Assembly (NCBI GenBank): GCA_003162235.1
Contig: PMMN01000075.1
Coordinates: 38,919-45,340 of the forward strand
Reading direction: 5' to 3'
DNA: 6,422 nucleotides
From: Actinomycetota bacterium
Lineage (GTDB): Bacteria > Actinomycetota > Thermoleophilia > Gaiellales > Gaiellaceae
The first letter of the stretch is position 1. Each line of letters opens with the position of its first letter. The position numbers and the translations under genes are program-made. Of the stretch, positions 1 through 5,187 are shown in pieces. The notes beneath the pieces are model-generated. The model saw nothing but the letters and a program-made list of their open reading frames with translations, was not told the DNA's origin and did not search any database.

Positions 1-741
1 GGCGACATGGCGGCGATCCTCACCAGTCTCGAGGCGCGCGACGTTCTCTTCATCGACGAGATTCACCGCCTCAACCACGCGGTCGAGGAGATCCTCTACC
101 CGGCGCTCGAGGACTTCCGCCTCGACATCGTCGTCGGCCAGGGGCCGGCGGCGCGCACGCTCACGCTCGACCTACCGCACTTCACGCTCGTCGGCGCGAC
201 CACGCGCACCGGTCTGCTGACGACACCCCTGCGCGACCGCTTTGGCATGACCTTCCGGCTCGACTACTACGGCGTGGAGGACCTGGCCACGATCGTGCGC
301 CGCTCGGCGCGAATACTCGCAGTCGAGATCGAGCCCGAGGCGGCTTCCGAGATTGCCGCTCGCTCGCGCGGCACGCCGCGAATCGCCAACCGCATCCTGC
401 GCCGCGTCCGCGACGTCGCCGAGGTGCGCCACCAGGGCGCGGTCACCATGGCCATCGCGCGCGAGGCGCTGAAGCTGCTCGAAGTGGACGAGGTCGGGCT
501 CGAGCACACCGACCGCGAACTCCTGCGCGCTATCGTCGAGCGCTTCGACGGAGGGCCGGTCGGGCTCTCGACACTGGCGGTCGCGCTCGGCGAGGAGCCC
601 GACACGATCGAGGACGTCTACGAGCCCTACCTGCTAAAGCTCGGCTTCATCCAGCGCACGAACCGCGGCCGTATTGTCACCAAGGCAGGGCTGGCGCATA
701 TCGGCGCTCCGGCTCCGGTAGAAGACAAGGGTCTGTTCTAG
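1..741 (+). CDS. ruvB: Holliday junction branch migration ATPase RuvB (5'-truncated by window edge)
   Basis: RuvB is the hexameric AAA+ motor that, loaded by RuvA, drives branch migration of Holliday junctions in the cytoplasm. The reading frame is open from base 1 (Gly-Asp) and ends at TAG 739-741, leaving 246 residues. By comparison with E. coli RuvB (about 336 residues) roughly the first 95 residues, including the Walker A loop, lie outside the window. Visible motifs, numbered within the fragment: Walker B FIDEIH with D19-E20; the sensor 1 region GATTRTG at 65-71; the PLRDRFG segment at 77-82, whose R80 should match the E. coli arginine finger R174; the sensor 2 motif GTPRIANR around R127; and the C-terminal winged-helix DNA-binding domain starting at GGPVGL (184-189), with the typical TIEDV-EPYL and QRT-RGR signatures. 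All key residues in the visible part are intact. The gene converges with the minus-strand pair that ends at 1051. Identification is near certain from sequence recall of the family. Confidence 0.97.
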   Translation, partial: GDMAAILTSLEARDVLFIDEIHRLNHAVEEILYPALEDFRLDIVVGQGPAARTLTLDLPHFTLVGATTRTGLLTTPLRDRFGMTFRLDYYGVEDLATIVRRSARILAVEIEPEAASEIAARSRGTPRIANRILRRVRDVAEVRHQGAVTMAIAREALKLLEVDEVGLEHTDRELLRAIVERFDGGPVGLSTLAVALGEEPDTIEDVYEPYLLKLGFIQRTNRGRIVTKAGLAHIGAPAPVEDKGLF

Positions 742-1050
742 CTTTCGGGCTCTCGTCGGGGGCGAGCTAGAGAAAGACACTATCGTGAGCTCGCGCTGCT
801 TCGTGCCGGTGCTCGCGCCTCGGGCAATCGCCTCGCCGGCGCCAGGCTCTCCGTCGGCCCCGACTCGAACGCGGTCAGAAAGGTCCCCGAGTGGCAAGCA
901 ACCAAGCCCGAGGATTTGCAGCAGGTGGCGAAGATCGCCCCGACTTCGCAAGCTGACTAGTCGCGCGAGGGCTGGTAGCCCCGGTTGCCTGGCGGTAGCA
1001 GCTACGTTCCGTCACCCGCGCGCGCGTCCTCGAAACCGGCAGCGGCCCCG
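742..1050. other. Intergenic gap between converging genes, no supported gene
   Basis: This 309-base stretch separates the end of ruvB from the end of the minus-strand 154-residue protein. I find no convincing gene. The longest frame of note continues in the ruvB phase to TAG 958-960 but has no ATG or GTG. Several weak inverted repeats occur: GCGAGCT at 762-768 against AGCTCGC at 788-794, and CTTTC/CTCG arms in 742-776. None has a long stem followed by a T-run, so no intrinsic terminator can be called for either converging transcript. No tRNA or 5S rRNA fits. Confidence 0.6.
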
Positions 1051-1515
1051 CTAGTCGTCGTAACGCAGTCCGCGCCAAGACGGTACCGGCGCCAGCTCGA
1101 GCAACGTGCGATCGCCATCGGGATCGCGGTAGCCGAAATCGGCCTGGTCGTCGTCCCAGGAGACTTCGAGCAGCCCTTCCTTGACTCGGTGGTCGAGCCA
1201 GGCGCCGCGGAAAACTAGCTTGCGTAGCCAGTAGACGAGCGACTCGCCGTTTAGCAGCGAGACGTGCTCCCAGTGCTCGGCCAGGTAGCGTCCGAGTTCG
1301 CTGCGGGGGTCGGAGATTTGACCGATCGGGCTGGCGACGAGCTCTACCAGATCGGCTGTCTCCTCCGGCGCGAGATCGTTCCCGGTCACGAGCTCGAGTC
1401 GCACGGCCGCGGCCACTACCCGTTCCTCGAAGTCACAGCTGCCGAAAGAGAAGCGATAGTGGAGAAACTCGACGACGTAGTCGTTGCCCGAGCGGTAGTT
1501 CGGCTGCTTTGTCAC
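1051..1515 (-). CDS. Uncharacterised acidic 154-residue protein
   Basis: I do not recognise the family. The chosen product has 154 residues, from GTG at 1515-1513 to TAG at 1053-1051, and ends GLRYDD. It looks soluble: no signal peptide and no membrane segment. It is rich in acidic and aromatic residues, with an aromatic N-terminal part (NDYVVEFLHYRFSFG, 11-25), a helical-looking middle (28-82), a basic-aromatic patch (LVYWLRKLVFRGAW, 93-106) and an acidic stretch (SWDDDQADF, 119-127). Two starts are possible. ATG at 1560 would give 169 residues, but neither start has a Shine-Dalgarno sequence. GTG 1515 is preceded by TATCCT with a 6-base gap, the spacing of a leaderless promoter, and the extra 15 residues of the longer form are basic and Gly/Pro-rich, unlike the rest. 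The frame continues open far upstream, but that is antisense-like shadow over the J-domain gene. It follows the J-domain gene in the same direction with a 91-base gap, so the two may act together. Reality of the gene is supported by codon-position G/C bias and globular composition. Confidence 0.75.
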   Translation of the reverse strand: MTKQPNYRSGNDYVVEFLHYRFSFGSCDFEERVVAAAVRLELVTGNDLAPEETADLVELVASPIGQISDPRSELGRYLAEHWEHVSLLNGESLVYWLRKLVFRGAWLDHRVKEGLLEVSWDDDQADFGYRDPDGDRTLLELAPVPSWRGLRYDD

Positions 1516-1521
1516 CTTGCC

Positions 1522-1527
1522 AGGATA
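1522..1527 (-). promoter_or_regulatory. Putative -10 element (TATCCT) of a leaderless promoter
   Basis: Reading the minus strand, TATCCT matches TAnnnT and ends 6 bases before the GTG at 1515. Transcription would then start at or next to that codon. No Shine-Dalgarno sequence and no recognisable -35 box are present. The spacing is the main reason for preferring GTG 1515 over ATG 1560 as the start of the 154-residue protein. It lies within the longer reading if ATG 1560 is used, so the two interpretations are mutually exclusive. Confidence 0.4.
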
Positions 1528-1606
1528 GCCCCGGGGTCGTCCTTGGCTTCGGAGTCTCATCGAGCGTACGAGTATCCCGAACGGGAAGTCGTTCGCTCCA
1601 GGGTTC

Positions 1607-2320
1607 TCAGCGCGGTCTGTGTCCCTGCTCGGCGTTCGCCGTCCGGTCAACTCGCGTGCGATTACGGCGCCGTCGGCTGCCGAAAGCATCTTCGGGGTCT
1701 CGCAGCCCACGGAAGAAGAAGATGTAGGCGAAGAACGGGAGCGTGAAGGTGGTGGCCACCACCGCCGTGCCAAGACCTGGGATTGCCCAGTCGAGCAGCG
1801 CGCAAACGCCGATGATGAGCGCGAGTAAGGAGAGATAGCCGGCCAGCGTCTTCCATGACCTGCGCAGCTCGGCTCCGACTGTGTGCACGCTCCAGGGCGC
1901 CGGCCTGACGTTCGCTCTGAGCCACGCCTCGGCTTTCCAGTCCTGTACCCAGGGCGGATTCCATCCCTCCGGTACGTCGGCGCCGCGGTTGGACCTGGCA
2001 CGATTGCGAGCGGGGCTGGCTCCGGCGCCGAGAGTGGCGTCGAACCTCGCTCGCGCGACCGGATCCGAGAGCGCGTCGTAGGCCTCCTTGATGGCGCGGA
2101 AACGCTCCCCGGCGCCCGGGTCGGAGCTGACATCCGGGTGATTCAACAGCGCCAGGCGTCGGTAGGCGCGGCGGATCTCCGCCTCACTGGCGTCGCGCCA
2201 GAGGCCGAGGATCTCGTAGTGATTCTGTGACTTGGTACCCAAGGGGGAGTTTCCCGGAATCCGGGTTCTCTTCGCTCCTATCGGAGCGAAGAGGCGGGCG
2301 CTTGAGATCGACTCGGGCAC
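1607..2320 (-). CDS. Membrane-anchored J-domain (DnaJ-like) protein
   Basis: The protein has an N-terminal J domain (about residues 34-95 from the GTG start), beginning NHYEILGL and carrying the essential HPD tripeptide at 61-63 followed by the FRAIKEAYDALSDP helix. J domains stimulate the ATPase of DnaK/Hsp70. The G/F region, zinc fingers and substrate-binding C-terminal domain of true DnaJ are missing. Instead there is a Trp-rich linker (WNPPWVQDWKAEAWL, 120-134), two hydrophobic segments (about 158-180 and 183-204) forming a membrane hairpin, and a basic tail (SRRRRNRTR, 215-223). The inferred topology places both ends in the cytoplasm, so it would recruit DnaK to the inner face of the membrane; the client is unknown. 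The start is uncertain. GTG 2320 gives 237 residues but its first 27 codons run through a strong hairpin and look non-conserved. TTG at 2242-2240 gives 211 residues and starts 7 residues before the J domain. It is the first gene of a minus-strand pair and diverges from recJ. Confidence 0.85.
   Translation of the reverse strand: MPESISSARLFAPIGAKRTRIPGNSPLGTKSQNHYEILGLWRDASEAEIRRAYRRLALLNHPDVSSDPGAGERFRAIKEAYDALSDPVARARFDATLGAGASPARNRARSNRGADVPEGWNPPWVQDWKAEAWLRANVRPAPWSVHTVGAELRRSWKTLAGYLSLLALIIGVCALLDWAIPGLGTAVVATTFTLPFFAYIFFFRGLRDPEDAFGSRRRRNRTRVDRTANAEQGHRPR
2231..2243. repeat. Short inverted repeat CTTGG-TAC-CCAAG
   Basis: Perfect 5-bp arms around a 3-base centre containing most of a GGTACC site. 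It overlaps the alternative TTG start of the J-domain gene (2242-2240). It is the first of three inverted repeats within 63 bases; alone it could be chance, but the clustering argues for a structured leader or a protein-binding site. Confidence 0.4.
2253..2265. repeat. Palindrome CCCGGA-A-TCCGGG
   Basis: Perfect 6-bp arms around a single central base. As RNA it would fold as a 4-bp stem with a 5-base loop; as DNA it looks like an operator-style dyad. It sits two bases away from the 11-bp hairpin at 2268-2293, inside the beginning of the longer reading of the J-domain gene. Confidence 0.5.
2268..2293. repeat. Perfect 11-bp hairpin with TATC loop
   Basis: CTCTTCGCTCC at 2268-2278 is exactly complementary to GGAGCGAAGAG at 2283-2293, with a 4-base loop. 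This is the strongest inverted repeat in the window outside coding DNA of known function. Neither side is followed by a T-run, so it is not a canonical intrinsic terminator. It lies in the leader, or in the first codons, of the J-domain gene, and could be a leader-RNA structure, a repeated extragenic palindrome, or a factor-assisted terminator. No match to the CIRCE or HAIR heat-shock operators is apparent. Confidence 0.7.
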
Positions 2321-2578
2321 CGCTTCCGCGCTATTACGGTCGCGGCCCAGGGTCTATCTCGATGACGGGTGGCAGCCGGCGCAAAAGCGGCAGGCGCTCG
2401 TTCGAGGCGACGACGAAACGATAAAGGGACAGAAGATGGATCGGATGCGAGCCTATATCGCGCAGGATCAGTCAGGAGCCTAATAAGCGCGCTTGTGTTC
2501 GCCTCGATCTGCCGGTTGATAGCAGCCACGCGACGGCCGCCGAATAGGCCGACGACATCTTCCGTTTCGGTCGCACAT

Positions 2579-2594
2579 ACCTATCGGAATAGGT
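2579..2594. repeat. Inverted repeat ACCTAT-CGGA-ATAGGT
   Basis: Perfect 6-bp arms around a 4-base CGGA centre, ending 94 bases before the recJ start codon. It is A/T-rich compared with its surroundings, which makes it stand out. It could be an operator for recJ or for the divergent gene, or a small RNA hairpin. No T-run follows, so it is not a terminator. Confidence 0.4.
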
Positions 2595-2673
2595 TCTTAC
2601 CTAGCGAAGCCCTAGCGGCGGCGGCAAGTCGAACGGAGCCCGCGGCCGGTCAGGCTCCGTCCGGCACTAGGCA

Positions 2674-2679
2674 TACCTT
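2674..2679 (+). promoter_or_regulatory. Putative -10 element (TACCTT) of a leaderless recJ promoter
   Basis: TACCTT fits TAnnnT and ends 9 bases before the recJ ATG, so transcription would begin two or three bases before the start codon. The bases between are pyrimidine-rich (TCTCTTCCC-like) and offer no Shine-Dalgarno sequence. No convincing -35 box is seen at the expected distance. Confidence 0.4.
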
Positions 2680-2688
2680 TCTCTTCCC

Positions 2689-4572
2689 ATGCAAAAGGGA
2701 AGCTGGACGATCGAAGCCGTCGACCTGCGTAAGGTGCAGAGGCTCGCAAGCGAGCTCGAGCTGAGCGAGCTCACCGCTTCGGTGTTAGTCCGCCGTGGCC
2801 TCGGCGATCCGGAACAGGCGCGGGCATTTCTGGCGGCTGAGGCGCCAGGGTACGATCCGTTTACCCTCGGCGACATGACCGAAGCGGTCGAGCGTATCCG
2901 CTCGGGCGTGGCGGCCGGTGAGAAGATCTGCGTGCACGGCGACTACGACGTTGACGGAATCGCGGCGACCGTGCTCGCGGTGAACGTGCTCAGGGAGCTC
3001 GGCGCCGAGGCGAGTTGGGCCCTACCGAGTCGCTTCGACGAAGGTTACGGGCTCAATCCCGGCATGCTCGAGCGGTTGGCGGCGGACGGCTGCTCGCTCG
3101 TGCTCACCGTCGACTGCGGAATCACCGCCGTCGAGGAGGTGGCCCAGGCCAAGGAGCTCGGTTTGGACGTGATCGTCACCGATCATCACCGGCCGGGAGA
3201 ACGCTTACCCGATTGTCCGATCGTGGCGCCGCGCCCGTCTGACTATCCCTTCGCCGGACTGTGTGGAACCGGCGTCGTCTACAAGCTCGGCGAGGCGCTG
3301 CTGGGCGCCGACTCGGAGTTCCTGCGCAGCCAGCTCGACCTCGTCTGCCTGGCCACGGTCGCCGACGTCGTCCCGCTCGTCGACGAGAACCGCTGGCTCG
3401 TCACTGCCGGATTGCGCGCACTCGAGCGAACGCGCAGGTCCGGGCTGCGCGCGCTCATGCGTACGGCTGGAGTCGATCCGGCGACGGTCGACACCGGTAA
3501 GATCGCCTTTCGCCTGGCGCCGCGCATCAACGCGGCCGGCCGGCTCGGCAACCCGGGGCTGGCGCTGGAGCTGTTACTGGGCGAAGATGACGGCGAGGCG
3601 GCCCGGCGGGCCGAGAAGCTCGAGGAGCTAAACCGCGAGCGCCAGGCCGTCGAGGACAGAATCCTTCGCGAGGCGGTGTCAGAGGTCGAGTCGTGGCCCG
3701 AAGAGAAGCGCCGCCGCCGCGCTTACGTGCTCGCGCGCGAGGACTGGCACGAAGGCGTGATCGGGATCGTCGCCTCGCGCCTGGTCGAACGCTTCTCGCG
3801 TCCGGTCGTACTCGTCGCCGGCACCGACGGCGACTGGAGGGGATCGGGCCGCTCGATTCCGGCCTTCGACCTGCACGGCGGCATCGTCGTCTGCGCCGAG
3901 CTGCTCGAGCGGTTCGGCGGCCATCGGGCCGCGGCCGGTTTCTCGATCCGGCCCGAGCGCCTCGAAAAGTTCGTCGAGACCTTCACAGCCCACGCCGACG
4001 CGTTGCTGTCGGACGTCGATCTGATTCCGGTCACGAAGGTTGATGCGATCGTGCCCCCGCAGACGAAGCTGACGCTCGATCTCTGCCGCGAGCTGGAGCG
4101 GTTGGCTCCTTTCGGGCTCGGGAATCCGGGCGTGGTGCTGCTCGCGCCCAGCTGCGAGCTGATCGATCTCTCCACCTGCGGCGAGGGCAAGCACCTGCGC
4201 TTCCGCGTGCGCATGGACGGCTCGGAAGCCGGCGGCGCGATCGCCTTCGGTCTGGGGTCGCAACTCGATCGCTACCGACGTGTCGGTCGCTACGACATCG
4301 CTTTCCGGCTGGAGGAGAATCGCTGGAACGGAACCGTCACTCCCCAGCTTCAGGTCAGACGCATCTTCGACGAGGCGGCTCACTACGAGAGCTTGCGGGC
4401 CGATCTGGCGGCCCGCTGGAAAGAAGGCGACGGAGCCTGGGCCGAGCAGACGCGGACGATCTTCGCCGAGGCGGGCCTGCTCGACGAGGGCGCCGGCCGG
4501 CGCAGCCTACTCGAGTCGGAGACCTTCCGGGCCCTGCTGGCGGAAGACGAGTCAGCCGCGGCTACTGCCTGA
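2689..4572 (+). CDS. recJ: Single-stranded-DNA-specific exonuclease RecJ
   Basis: RecJ degrades single-stranded DNA 5' to 3' using Mn2+ or Mg2+, acting in RecF-pathway recombination, mismatch repair and base-excision repair in the cytoplasm. The product has 627 residues. The DHH core is intact: GDYDVDG with D85, D87 and D89; VDCGI with D142; the name-giving D165-H166-H167; and the VADVVPL motif with D226. Next come RINAAGRLGNP (279-289), a helical connector rich in Glu/Arg (about 302-345), and the DHHA1 domain with GRSIPAFDLH (387-396) and GGHRAAAG (410-417). An OB-fold-like domain follows at about 448-560, with the LAPFGLGNP signature at 472-480. The protein is some 50 residues longer than E. 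coli RecJ (577), mostly as a C-terminal tail from about 565 ending in an Ala/Glu-rich stretch. ATG 2689 is chosen because the product then begins with the family's usual N-terminal helix and SELTASVLVRRG segment. No Shine-Dalgarno sequence is present. It converges with the acetyltransferase gene 21 bases downstream. Confidence 0.97.
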   Translation: MQKGSWTIEAVDLRKVQRLASELELSELTASVLVRRGLGDPEQARAFLAAEAPGYDPFTLGDMTEAVERIRSGVAAGEKICVHGDYDVDGIAATVLAVNVLRELGAEASWALPSRFDEGYGLNPGMLERLAADGCSLVLTVDCGITAVEEVAQAKELGLDVIVTDHHRPGERLPDCPIVAPRPSDYPFAGLCGTGVVYKLGEALLGADSEFLRSQLDLVCLATVADVVPLVDENRWLVTAGLRALERTRRSGLRALMRTAGVDPATVDTGKIAFRLAPRINAAGRLGNPGLALELLLGEDDGEAARRAEKLEELNRERQAVEDRILREAVSEVESWPEEKRRRRAYVLAREDWHEGVIGIVASRLVERFSRPVVLVAGTDGDWRGSGRSIPAFDLHGGIVVCAELLERFGGHRAAAGFSIRPERLEKFVETFTAHADALLSDVDLIPVTKVDAIVPPQTKLTLDLCRELERLAPFGLGNPGVVLLAPSCELIDLSTCGEGKHLRFRVRMDGSEAGGAIAFGLGSQLDRYRRVGRYDIAFRLEENRWNGTVTPQLQVRRIFDEAAHYESLRADLAARWKEGDGAWAEQTRTIFAEAGLLDEGAGRRSLLESETFRALLAEDESAAATA

Positions 4573-4593
4573 TCCCCGCGCTTGGCTGGTTGC

Positions 4594-5088
4594 TCAAGCT
4601 CGGCTCTTGCGGAGATCCAGCGCCAGCTCGAGCTCATCGCGGATCGGGATGTCGAACAGGCCGAGCTCGGGGATCTCGGGCTTGAGCCGGCGCGACTTCT
4701 CGACCGCGCGTGTTCGCAGAGCGACGAGAACGAAGCCGCGGCGCTGGTAGAAGCCGAGCGCGCGGACGTTGTCGTTCGTGGTCACGATCGAAAGCTTGCG
4801 GCAGCCTTGCTTCCAGGCGGCGTTCGCCACCGCCGCGAGAAGAGCCGAGCCGACGCCGGTCCCTTCGCGGGAGCTGTCGAGCGTGACCAGCTCGCACTCG
4901 GCGCCGCGCGTCTCGTAGGTCGCCAGGCCCACCGGCTCGCCGTCCGCCTCGGCCACGAAACCCTCTAGCAGGCTCGCGTCTCGCGCCTTTCCGCCGGTGA
5001 CGACCACTTCGCCACCCCAGCGCTCGTGCATCAGCTCTGCCGCCCAGGGGCGGTCGTCCTCTCGAAGCGCTCGGATGGAGACGCTCAT
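4594..5088 (-). CDS. GNAT-family N-acetyltransferase
   Basis: The gene encodes a 164-residue cytoplasmic acyltransferase of the GNAT fold, which transfers an acetyl group from acetyl-CoA to an amine; the substrate cannot be told from sequence. The N-terminal strand and helix (SIRALREDDRPWAAELM, 4-20) are typical. Strand 4 (CELVTLDS, 65-72) leads into the acetyl-CoA pyrophosphate-binding loop EGTGVGSALL (75-84). Motif B follows as NVRALGFYQRRGF (107-119), with the tyrosine (Y114) in the place often used as general acid. The C-terminal stretch KPEIPEL-IPIRDELEL (136-155) is a signature I associate with a common group of small bacterial GNATs. ATG 5088 is the natural start, giving full family length, and it is preceded by TAGAAT with an 8-base gap rather than by a Shine-Dalgarno sequence. 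The gene is divergent from rel and converges on recJ, so it is probably transcribed alone. Confidence 0.93.
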   Translation of the reverse strand: MSVSIRALREDDRPWAAELMHERWGGEVVVTGGKARDASLLEGFVAEADGEPVGLATYETRGAECELVTLDSSREGTGVGSALLAAVANAAWKQGCRKLSIVTTNDNVRALGFYQRRGFVLVALRTRAVEKSRRLKPEIPELGLFDIPIRDELELALDLRKSRA

Positions 5089-5096
5089 GGCTCGCG

Positions 5097-5102
5097 ATTC
5101 TA
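5097..5102 (-). promoter_or_regulatory. Putative -10 element (TAGAAT) of the acetyltransferase promoter
   Basis: On the minus strand TAGAAT differs from the TATAAT consensus at one position and ends 8 bases before ATG 5088. Transcription would start about two bases ahead of the start codon, giving an essentially leaderless mRNA. No Shine-Dalgarno sequence lies in the gap. I see no good -35 box. Confidence 0.5.
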
Positions 5103-5147
5103 ACGCCGGCGAGCGCGGAGGCGAGATCCCGCACCGACCGGAGATCT

Positions 5148-5165
5148 ACAGGCGCCGGCGCTTGT
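5148..5165. promoter_or_regulatory. 18-bp dyad in the rel / acetyltransferase divergent promoter region
   Basis: ACAGGCGCCGGCGCTTGT is symmetric at 16 of 18 positions, with a perfect 10-bp core GCGCCGGCGC at 5152-5161. It ends 8 bases before the proposed rel -10 element, where a -35 box would be. That makes it a candidate operator for rel, or for both divergent genes, though G/C-rich palindromes also arise by chance in such DNA. Confidence 0.4.
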
Positions 5166-5173
5166 GCCGACAA

Positions 5174-5179
5174 TACACT
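5174..5179 (+). promoter_or_regulatory. Putative -10 element (TACACT) of a leaderless rel promoter
   Basis: TACACT fits TAnnnT and ends 8 bases before ATG 5188, placing the transcription start about two bases before the start codon. The intervening TAGAAGAT has only a poor AGAAG-like purine run two bases from the ATG, too close for a working Shine-Dalgarno site. This supports ATG 5188 as the real start. Confidence 0.5.
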
Positions 5180-5187
5180 TAGAAGAT

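Larger units (their letters stand above)
2321..2688. other. Divergent intergenic region between the J-domain gene and recJ
   Basis: These 368 bases separate two divergently transcribed genes and should hold both promoters. I see no supported gene. A minus-strand frame starting with GTG at 2529 and a plus-strand frame ending at TAA 2481-2483 are open, but neither has a recognisable product or translation signal, and codon use is poor. Structure visible: CGGCC/GGCCG arms at 2534-2538 and 2547-2551, a 6-bp hairpin at 2579-2594, GCCGG/CCGGC arms at 2645-2649 and 2661-2665, and a -10-like element just before recJ. Base composition is somewhat more A/T-rich than the flanking genes, as expected of non-coding DNA. 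Confidence 0.55.

Noticed and set aside
742..776. Possible ruvB terminator formed by CTTTC/GAAAG and CTCG/CGAG arms
   Set aside because: The stem is broken by a five-by-five internal mismatch and no T-run follows.
878..950. tRNA-like stretch with CCCGAGTGGCAAG resembling a Ser/Leu D arm
   Set aside because: No TTCGA-type T arm at the right distance, no acceptor stem pairing and no plausible anticodon stem.
986..995. TGCCTGGCGG, identical to the opening of many 5S rRNA genes
   Set aside because: The match stops after ten bases. The expected conserved internal segments and the complementary 3' end are absent, so it is a chance match.
1041..1052. AGCGG-CC-CCGCT inverted repeat at the end of the 154-residue protein gene
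   Set aside because: The loop is too short for the full stem, arms are tiny, and no T-run follows on the minus strand; such repeats are expected by chance here.
1561..2133. Long upstream open extension of the 154-residue protein, antisense-like across the J-domain gene in another frame
   Set aside because: It overlaps a gene with clear family motifs on the same strand in a different frame, and its translation is Arg/Ser/Pro-rich as expected of an out-of-frame shadow in G/C-rich DNA.
2232..2483. Plus-strand open frame starting TTG 2232 and ending TAA 2481, with protein-like C-terminal part
   Set aside because: It begins inside the hairpin array and overlaps the J-domain gene's 5' end. It has several codons rare in this genome (CTA, TTA, ATA) and no start signals or recognisable product. 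Part of its protein-like look comes from the palindrome.
2278..2529. Minus-strand open frame beginning with GTG 2529
   Set aside because: Only the first 25 residues look protein-like. There is no -10 element at leaderless distance, no Shine-Dalgarno sequence, no known motif, and it overlaps the J-domain start region in another frame.
3679..4383. Long minus-strand open frames opposite recJ, and similar ones opposite ruvB and rel
   Set aside because: They are mirror frames of strongly coding G/C-rich genes, with no motifs of their own.
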